DNA of 64,000 nucleotides from positions 1 through 64,000 of the forward strand of contig NZ_RCYB01000002.1 of the NCBI RefSeq assembly GCF_004168205.1, in the 5' to 3' direction. This document shows, piece by piece, positions 58,479 to 64,000 of this stretch. The position numbers and the translations under genes are program-made. The notes beneath the pieces are model-generated. The model ran no database searches and was not told where the DNA came from. It saw nothing but the letters and a program-made list of their open reading frames with translations. The DNA is from Catenibacterium sp. co_0103. GTDB taxonomy: Bacteria; Bacillota_I; Bacilli_A; Erysipelotrichales; Coprobacillaceae. Each line of letters opens with the position of its first letter. Position 1 is the first letter of the stretch.

Positions 58479-60432
58479 GATCCGTACTCGTTACCATTAT
58501 TTTATTTGTAATATAGAAGACTAATGTAGTCACAACAGCACTTATTAAACCTATGATTATCTTGATTGAATTGTTTACTAACGCAAACTCACTTGATGAG
58601 AATAGTCTTAAACAGAAGGAAAGAAGAACAGCTATAAATAGGAATGTAGACATAAACTGTATATCAACCATATGGATGGATTGAATCTGTTTCTCATTTA
58701 AATCAAGTTCTCTATATCTTATATATTCTCTTGATTTATTATAGAGGATTAAGAAAACAACATAGGCAATAAGACCCACAACAGTATAGATGAGAATCAT
58801 CGTCTGAGTATTCTTAGAATCCTTTTGACGCATCTTTGCTGTTTGTTTGTAATCATCACTCTCTATATAAGTAACGATGTTTGGAGATATCTTATTGAGT
58901 CCATTTCTTACCTGATCTACATAACTTGCATTTTCACACTCGACTGCATAAGTTGCAGGAACATAATCAACAATATGTTCGTTTAGATCTTCATATAAAC
59001 TAATTGAAACATTAGTTGTACGATATTTATTTATAATAGAGTTCGCAAAGTCATTGTTTAAGTAGACTTTAAATTCGTTGTTACCTGTGAAGTCATCCTG
59101 ATCTTCATTTGATTTGATGACACCATAGATTTTAATAGATACTCTTTTCTTCTGATAAACAGGATGTCGTGTAATTACATCATAATATTTTTTCTGTAAT
59201 CCATTTTGATCACCATATCGCATAGTGCCATTATATTCAGTAGAACATACAGGTACACCTATATCCATTTTCATGGTTACAGGAAAATCTGAATCAGTTA
59301 ATTCTAACGTTTTCATAAGACCTTCGCTTATATAATTTTTGTTTTTATTACCAAACTGACCCTTTATATAACTTGATACAAAAACGTTGTCATCAGTAGA
59401 ATATTCTCTTCTCTTGACTGACATATATGCAATTAAATTATCATCCTCATCATTTCTTGTATCATAATTACGAGTAGGGAACTGATAATAGCTTGTTATG
59501 CTTTTAACTCCTTTGATAGATTGAATAGATTGGATTTCTTGAGTAGTCATAGAATATCCTTGATCATATTCCATAAATCTATAACCAGAAGGTAATTCAT
59601 TTCTTGTAATGTATTCTTTTCCTGTATAGATAATTTTACTAGTTAAGTTATCCATCATAGATGCTGTATTCTTGTTTGTCATATATAGTTCTATACCAGA
59701 ATATAAAGTCATATTGATAATAACTAAACACAACAAAGCATATAAGAGGATGCTGAACTTTTCTTTCTTGCTTTTTACATGTGCAATTCTTTTAGGGGTA
59801 AATTCTTGTGTTACTGAGAGTGATTCACCTTTGATTTCGTTATCTTTGACGCGAGTAAATTGAAGATTCTCAATTAAATACTTGATATCTAAATAATCAT
59901 CAAATTCTTTGTCATGAATAGTAAGAATAATAACACGGTCATGACTATATTCTTTTAATAACTTCATGATTGAATGTTTATCTTTATAATCTACAGAAGA
60001 TAAAGGTTCATCTAATATAATACAAGGACTATTAGAATAAACACTTAAGGCTATCATGATTCTTTTCTTTTCTCCTAAGGAACAAGAATCATATTTCTGT
60101 GATAAATTCGCTTTGATGTTTAAATTGTTGAATAGTTCATCTATTGTATTTTGATCATGCTCTCTATTGTATATAGATTCTATTAATTCAAATTGCTGCG
60201 CAATGGTAAGGTCTTTTTTTAATAATGCATCCTGGTTTCCATAGAATATAGAAGTGGCATCATTTACCATAGAGTCTACATGAATCTGTTTAGAAATAAT
60301 TTTTAAGAAAGTGGTTTTTCCACAGCCACTTTCTCCTGCAATACCTATCATTCCAGTAGAAGGGGCTTTGAAAGATGCACCATCGAAAAGAATTTTATTT
60401 GTTTTGTATGTATAGTTTTTTATTTCAATCAT
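58471..60432 (-). CDS. ABC transporter, ATPase-FtsX-like permease fusion (B1)
   Basis: The 653-residue protein has Walker A GESGCGKT near 33-40, a modified signature CSLGEKKRI near 117, Walker B CIILDEPLSSVD, then a membrane segment near 228-248, an outside domain of about 300 residues with many Asp/Asn/Tyr, and C-terminal segments. The first gene of the B operon; a perfect 16-bp palindrome lies upstream. Degenerate LSGGQ-like signatures in one partner are common in heterodimeric ABC pairs. Confidence 0.85.
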   Translation of the reverse strand: MIEIKNYTYKTNKILFDGASFKAPSTGMIGIAGESGCGKTTFLKIISKQIHVDSMVNDATSIFYGNQDALLKKDLTIAQQFELIESIYNREHDQNTIDELFNNLNIKANLSQKYDSCSLGEKKRIMIALSVYSNSPCIILDEPLSSVDYKDKHSIMKLLKEYSHDRVIILTIHDKEFDDYLDIKYLIENLQFTRVKDNEIKGESLSVTQEFTPKRIAHVKSKKEKFSILLYALLCLVIINMTLYSGIELYMTNKNTASMMDNLTSKIIYTGKEYITRNELPSGYRFMEYDQGYSMTTQEIQSIQSIKGVKSITSYYQFPTRNYDTRNDEDDNLIAYMSVKRREYSTDDNVFVSSYIKGQFGNKNKNYISEGLMKTLELTDSDFPVTMKMDIGVPVCSTEYNGTMRYGDQNGLQKKYYDVITRHPVYQKKRVSIKIYGVIKSNEDQDDFTGNNEFKVYLNNDFANSIINKYRTTNVSISLYEDLNEHIVDYVPATYAVECENASYVDQVRNGLNKISPNIVTYIESDDYKQTAKMRQKDSKNTQTMILIYTVVGLIAYVVFLILYNKSREYIRYRELDLNEKQIQSIHMVDIQFMSTFLFIAVLLSFCLRLFSSSEFALVNNSIKIIIGLISAVVTTLVFYITNKIMVTSTDHD

Positions 60433-60458
60433 AGAAGTTCACCTCTTTTTATAAAAGC

Positions 60459-60474
60459 ATGTTAGCGCTAACAT
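60459..60474. promoter_or_regulatory. Operator-like 16-bp palindrome
   Basis: ATGTTAGC-GCTAACAT is perfectly symmetric with a central CG, as bound by LacI-family proteins. It sits between a TTATGT -35-like and TATAAA -10-like element upstream of the B1/B2 operon, so a bound repressor would block transcription. Confidence 0.65.
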
Positions 60475-60605
60475 AATTATATAATCTGTAAACAAAAAAA
60501 ACAACAGATTACTCAAAGGATGTTTTGTGATTGTATGTGTCATAAACAAACATATATAATATATGTGAAGAGGTATTCCAATTGAATAAAGGAAGGAGAA
60601 TAGCT

Positions 60606-61556
60606 ATGAAAAAGTCAATTCAATTGTTGGTGGTACTCTGTATTTTTGTAATAACGGGCTGTAAAACAAATAAAGAACGTTATTTATCTATTACAACGAG
60701 TGGATATGATAAGAAAGGGAATGTAGTAGTGAATATCTATGAATATTCATTATCTTCTAAGAAAGTGACTAAAAAGTATACTTCTTCTAATCCGCTTGGT
60801 GTCTACTCTAAATCTAATAATGCTGTATACTATGTTGAAGAAGATAATAGTGGTGATTATCTGTATACTTATGATCTTGATACAAAGAAATCTAAAAAGT
60901 TGTCTGGTGGTTTAACCGCAATGAATCAGATTATTCCTATAGATAATAATATCTATGTATTAGGCGTAGAAAAAGGTCAAAGATCACTCAAGCCTTATCG
61001 TTATAATATAGAAACAAAGAAGTTCAGTAAGATTAAGGCAGAAGAGGATTTAGATTTTGATCATATGGTCTATGATGTTTTCAATCATGATTTATATCTA
61101 TGTGCAAGTAATCAAAAAGAAGAAGATCAGGCACTAGAGGAAGCAAATGCGGGTAAGGGAAGTAAGTATATTGCACCTAATACGCATATTTATCGTTTGA
61201 AGAATAATCAACTCAAACGTATTTATACTACAAATCGCAAGCTAGTCTATAGAATGCTTCCAATGGAAAATGGAAATCTTGCATTTACTGAAAGTGACAC
61301 CATTCCAGCTTGGAATCCTCAATATCATACATATACATTAGATACAAAAACAAATAAGAAGAAAGCAGGAATTAATCTTGATGAAATTATGGATGTAATA
61401 CAATATGCTTGTTTTAGTTCTTCTCATCAGATTATTCTTCTTAGCAACAAAGATAAACATCAAGGTATATATACATATGATATTGATTCAGGTAAAACTG
61501 AATTATTGTATGAATCTAAAAATGAATTGATTAATAGTTTTGAATTATTAGAATAA
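60606..61556 (+). CDS. Lipoprotein with beta-propeller-like repeats
   Basis: The 316-residue protein has a lipobox (VVLCIFVITGCKT, Cys near 20) and repeated strands of the type SxxYDLDTKKSKKL, NIETKKF, YTLDTKTNKK and YDIDSGKTELL, suggesting a beta-propeller outside the membrane. It is divergent from the B transporter operon and has a TATAAT promoter and AAGGAGAA signal. Family is not recognised; such proteins occur beside peptide exporters. Confidence 0.75.
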   Translation: MKKSIQLLVVLCIFVITGCKTNKERYLSITTSGYDKKGNVVVNIYEYSLSSKKVTKKYTSSNPLGVYSKSNNAVYYVEEDNSGDYLYTYDLDTKKSKKLSGGLTAMNQIIPIDNNIYVLGVEKGQRSLKPYRYNIETKKFSKIKAEEDLDFDHMVYDVFNHDLYLCASNQKEEDQALEEANAGKGSKYIAPNTHIYRLKNNQLKRIYTTNRKLVYRMLPMENGNLAFTESDTIPAWNPQYHTYTLDTKTNKKKAGINLDEIMDVIQYACFSSSHQIILLSNKDKHQGIYTYDIDSGKTELLYESKNELINSFELLE

Positions 61557-61561
61557 ACAAA

Positions 61562-61590
61562 AATACCCACAGCTCTTAACTGTGGGTATT
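61562..61590. terminator. Bidirectional terminator
   Basis: AATACCCACAG/CTGTGGGTATT forms a strong stem; the minus strand has five T after it. It ends the lipoprotein gene and backs up the tRNA terminator. Confidence 0.85.
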
Positions 61591-61597
61591 TAGATAA

Positions 61598-61620
61598 TAA
61601 AAAAATAGACCTAAGTCTAT
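61598..61620 (-). terminator. Terminator of the seven-tRNA cluster
   Basis: On the minus strand ATAGAC/GTCTAT with loop TTAG is followed by seven T, 13 bases after tRNA-Gly. Confidence 0.85.
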
Positions 61621-61632
61621 CTTCTAATCGTA

Positions 61633-61706
61633 TGGAGCGGGTGATGGGAATCGAACCCACGTAGTCAGCTTGGAAGGCTGAAGTTCTACCATTGAACTAC
61701 ACCCGC
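61633..61706 (-). tRNA. tRNA-Gly(UCC)
   Basis: Acceptor GCGGGTG/CACCCGC, anticodon loop CTTCCAA (TCC), encoded CCA. Identical to the copy at 61911. Confidence 0.96.
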
Positions 61707-61741
61707 AAATGAAAACGATCTTTCAATCGTATGTTGAGAAA

Positions 61742-61817
61742 TGGTGACCGGTACGGGATTCGAACCCGTGAATGCATGCGTGAAAGGCATGTGAGTTAAC
61801 CGTTTCTCCAACCGGCC
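61742..61817 (-). tRNA. tRNA-Glu(UUC)
   Basis: Anticodon loop CTTTCAC (TTC); same sequence as the copy at 48855. Encoded CCA. Confidence 0.96.
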
Positions 61818-61819
61818 AC

Positions 61820-61894
61820 TGGCGCTTGAAGAGGGATTTGAACCCCCGACCGATCGGTTAACAGCCGATTGCTCTACCGCTGAGCTATTCAAGC
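61820..61894 (-). tRNA. tRNA-Asn(GUU)
   Basis: Acceptor GCTTGAA/TTCAAGC with G discriminator, anticodon loop CTGTTAA (GTT), encoded CCA. Confidence 0.96.
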
Positions 61895-61910
61895 ACTTTT
61901 TGATATAAAA

Positions 61911-61984
61911 TGGAGCGGGTGATGGGAATCGAACCCACGTAGTCAGCTTGGAAGGCTGAAGTTCTACCATTGAACTACACCCGC
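61911..61984 (-). tRNA. tRNA-Gly(UCC), second copy
   Basis: Identical to the tRNA-Gly at 61633, including T-arm and CCA, so this is a within-cluster duplication. Confidence 0.96.
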
Positions 61985-61990
61985 ATGGAA

Positions 61991-62075
61991 TGGTGGGGAG
62001 AGACGGATTCGAACCATCGAACTCGTAGAGAACTGAGTTACAGTCAGCCGCGTTTAGCCACTTCGCTACCTCCCC
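61991..62075 (-). tRNA. tRNA-Tyr(GUA)
   Basis: Acceptor GGGGAGG, anticodon GTA in loop CTGTAAC, long variable arm as in class II tRNAs, encoded CCA. Confidence 0.95.
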
Positions 62076-62077
62076 AC

Positions 62078-62153
<76 letters not shown>

Positions 62154-62178
62154 GTGTGTTGCTAAATTTTAATAAAAA

Positions 62179-62254
62179 TGGTGGAGGTTAACGGGCTCGA
62201 ACCGCTGACCCTCTGCTTGTAAGGCAGATGCTCTCCCAACTGAGCTAAACCTCC
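62179..62254 (-). tRNA. tRNA-Val(UAC)
   Basis: Acceptor GGAGGTT, anticodon loop CTTACAA (TAC), encoded CCA. First gene of the cluster. Confidence 0.96.
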
Positions 62255-62330
62255 AATATTCTTGGGATATACCGGTCGTTAGACCGATGCTTAAGTGTTA
62301 GTGCCATATCCCAACCAAGCACGCTCATAT

Positions 62331-62359
62331 AATATACCAAGTGTTATGCGATTCGTCAA
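62331..62359 (-). promoter_or_regulatory. Promoter of the seven-tRNA cluster
   Basis: On the minus strand TTGACG (62359-62354) and TATATT (62336-62331) with a 17-base spacer. A leader hairpin (GGGATAT/ATATCCC with inner CGGTC/GACCG, about 62263-62313) follows before tRNA-Val. Confidence 0.85.
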
Positions 62360-62471
62360 CAGGTTTTTACATTTTTTTAACGAAATTTTATTTTTTTTAT
62401 TTTTTGCCATTCTATCGCACTGTGTAATAGGAAAAGTTATAATTGAATAAGTGATAAAGGAGATGTAAAAA

Positions 62472-63056
62472 ATGGCAGAATTATTGTATCAAGGACATGG
62501 AAGTTATCGCATTGTGTCTAATGAAGGTGTAGTGATTTATGTGGACCCTTATGCAGGTGAAGGTTATGATATGCCTGCAGATATTGTGATTGTAACGCAT
62601 GAACATAGTGATCATAATCAGGTTGATCTTGTTACATTAAAAGACGATGGTGTGATTTTAAGACATGGAGATCTATTTGTGGATGGTGAATATCCTATTA
62701 AGAAGATTAAGAAAGTAATGATTGAAGGAACACCTGCAGAAAATAAGAATCATACAAGAGAAGAATGTGTAGGTTTTATTATGACTGTAGATGGTATTAC
62801 ATTATATGGTGCAGGAGATACAAACTATTATCCTGAAATGGAAAGCTTCAATGATTTAGATTATGCATTATTACCAGTAGATGGTATTTATAATATGAGT
62901 GCACAGGAAGCAAGTCGTTGTGCACATGTGATTGATTCTCGTTATTTCATTCCTATTCATACTTCACCTACACAATTATATGATGAAGATATTGTGAAAA
63001 GCTTCAAATCACCTCATGCTTTATATATAAAGCCAGGTGAAAGGTTGAAATTATAG
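62472..63056 (+). CDS. Metallo-beta-lactamase-fold hydrolase
   Basis: The 194-residue protein has the MBL signature THEHSDHN (metal ligands, near residue 45-52), GAGDTNYYPE and a later His (IPIHTSP), as in Lactamase_B_3/UlaG-like proteins. Probably a cytoplasmic hydrolase with two metal ions; substrate unknown. A single gene with GGAG signal and a terminator after it. Confidence 0.85.
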   Translation: MAELLYQGHGSYRIVSNEGVVIYVDPYAGEGYDMPADIVIVTHEHSDHNQVDLVTLKDDGVILRHGDLFVDGEYPIKKIKKVMIEGTPAENKNHTREECVGFIMTVDGITLYGAGDTNYYPEMESFNDLDYALLPVDGIYNMSAQEASRCAHVIDSRYFIPIHTSPTQLYDEDIVKSFKSPHALYIKPGERLKL

Positions 63057-63065
63057 CCCAAAATG

Positions 63066-63090
63066 AAAAGACCACTCGATGTGGTCTTTT
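63066..63090. terminator. Convergent terminator
   Basis: AAAAGACCAC/GTGGTCTTTT with loop TCGAT between the hydrolase (plus) and the kinase (minus). Confidence 0.9.
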
Positions 63091-63093
63091 ATG

Positions 63094-64000
63094 TTAGTTC
63101 TGATCGAAATATCTGTTGAATTTGACGATGAATGTTGTAATTTGATCATCACTTGTAACAGAAATATCACCATGATGAAGGTCTACTATATTCTTAGTGA
63201 TTGCTAGTCCTAAGCCAGTACCACCTGTTTTAGAGTTTCGTGATGAGTCTGTACGGTAAAATTTATTAAATAGAAGTGGGATATCCTCTGATGCAATAGT
63301 ATCACCATGGTTGATGACTTTAACAGTTGCATATTTCTCATCACCGGATACTTCTATCTTTAAATCGGTATTATGATAGCCATACTTGAGTGCATTAGAA
63401 ATAAGGTTATCAAATACACGGGCTAATAACTGACCATCTCCCTGAACATAGATATTCTCTTCAGGTAAATCTACTATTGGTGTAATATTACAGTCTTTAA
63501 ATGAAGGATAGAACTCGTCTGTCATCTGCATGATTAATCCAGATAGATTAATCATACTCTTATTCAACTTGATATCTGCATTATCAAGTTTAGTGAATTC
63601 AAAGAGGTCATCCATCATTTCCTGTAGACGTATTGATTTCTCATACGCAATACCAGAATACTTATGTACATCTTCTTTAGATAAAGCTGTATCATCTTTA
63701 ATCAACTCAAGATATCCTACAATAGTTGTAAGAGGTGTTCTTAAGTCATGGGCTACGTTTGTGATTAATTCATTCTTCTGTCTTTCTGCATTACGTTCTA
63801 TATCTAATGCAGCTCTTTCTTTTTCTTTAAGCTTTTCGCTTTCTTTTTCTTTCGCAAGCAATGTTTTTGATAAGACATTGATGTTAGCGGCAAGAGAACC
63901 TAATTCATCATCATATTCTACTTCACACTGTACACCATAATTGCCACTTGTTACCTGCTGGATAGAACGTCTCAGCTTTCTGATATATTCAATTGTGAAA
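63094..64000 (-). CDS. Sensor histidine kinase, 5' end beyond window
   Basis: The frame continues without stop to the window edge, so the 302 residues visible are the C-terminal part. They show a HAMP-like region (YIRKLRRSIQQVTSGNYGVQCEVEYDDELGSLAANIN), the H-box VAHDLRTPLTTIVGYLELI with the phosphorylated His, N-box VFDNLISNALKYG and the F/G boxes in YRTDSSRNSKTGGTGLGLAITKNIVDLHHG. A membrane sensor part and a response regulator should lie upstream. Its closest relatives are VanS-like kinases. Confidence 0.93.
   Translation of the reverse strand, partial: FTIEYIRKLRRSIQQVTSGNYGVQCEVEYDDELGSLAANINVLSKTLLAKEKESEKLKEKERAALDIERNAERQKNELITNVAHDLRTPLTTIVGYLELIKDDTALSKEDVHKYSGIAYEKSIRLQEMMDDLFEFTKLDNADIKLNKSMINLSGLIMQMTDEFYPSFKDCNITPIVDLPEENIYVQGDGQLLARVFDNLISNALKYGYHNTDLKIEVSGDEKYATVKVINHGDTIASEDIPLLFNKFYRTDSSRNSKTGGTGLGLAITKNIVDLHHGDISVTSDDQITTFIVKFNRYFDQN

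Overview
The window comes from an AT-rich, low-GC Gram-positive bacterium. The FabK-type fatty-acid synthesis cluster with its own MarR regulator, the Shine-Dalgarno pattern, the lipobox proteins and the phage families all point to Firmicutes. An Erysipelotrichia-like gut bacterium is my inference, not something the sequence proves.

Layout. (1) 254-8598: a plus-strand type II fatty acid synthesis operon (accA, fabH, fabK, a FabX-like flavoenzyme, fabD, fabG, fabF, fabZ, a biotin ligase and a FabT-like MarR regulator), closed by a strong terminator at 8602. The FabX-like gene is the likely source of unsaturated fatty acids. (2) 8647-10573: a two-gene nucleotidyltransferase/winged-helix pair resembling a type IV toxin-antitoxin, then a self-contained unit encoding a 30-residue hydrophobic peptide. 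(3) 10600-12932: thiamine salvage (thiM and a thiE-thiD fusion) behind a TPP riboswitch with an intrinsic terminator. (4) 13184-48536: a complete-looking 35.3-kb siphovirus prophage inserted in the 3' end of tRNA-Leu(UAG), with 19-bp attachment repeats. From right to left it carries the integrase, an sRNA-like unit, a PemK-like toxin, CI/Cro with three matching operators, an antirepressor, a RecT/YqaJ recombination module, replication and SSB genes, an ArpU-like late regulator, terminases, portal, head, tail, holin and endolysin, plus a small rightward accessory operon near attL. (5) 48520-48930: five tRNAs, then a lipoprotein and an aldo/keto reductase. (6) 50403-60474: a bacteriocin-like export locus. 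Two pairs of ABC ATPase-permease fusions surround a small secreted Cys-containing peptide gene, a DUF2599-type secreted protein, a membrane-anchored thioredoxin-like protein and small membrane proteins. (7) 60606-64000: a lipoprotein, seven tRNAs, a metallo-beta-lactamase-fold hydrolase and the 3' part of a sensor histidine kinase gene that runs off the window.

How it works together. The FAS genes are tightly overlapped and probably one transcript regulated by the MarR protein at its end. The prophage has divergent lysogeny and early promoters, and a late control region in which an inverted repeat replaces the -35 box, followed by a terminator just before the small terminase gene. The phage also carries a bidirectional terminator beside the tRNA end it restores, while the apparent original terminator of the tRNA operon lies on the far side of the prophage.

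Most notable: both exported products of the bacteriocin-like locus look switched off by small mutations (a 10-bp tandem duplication in one signal peptide, an AGG where the ATG start of the other should be), while all four transporter genes are intact. Also notable are a TTTTTTC slippery site joining the tail chaperone frames, a nuclease-like tail on the MuF head protein with a small acidic neighbour, and several unannotated small peptides and structured RNAs.
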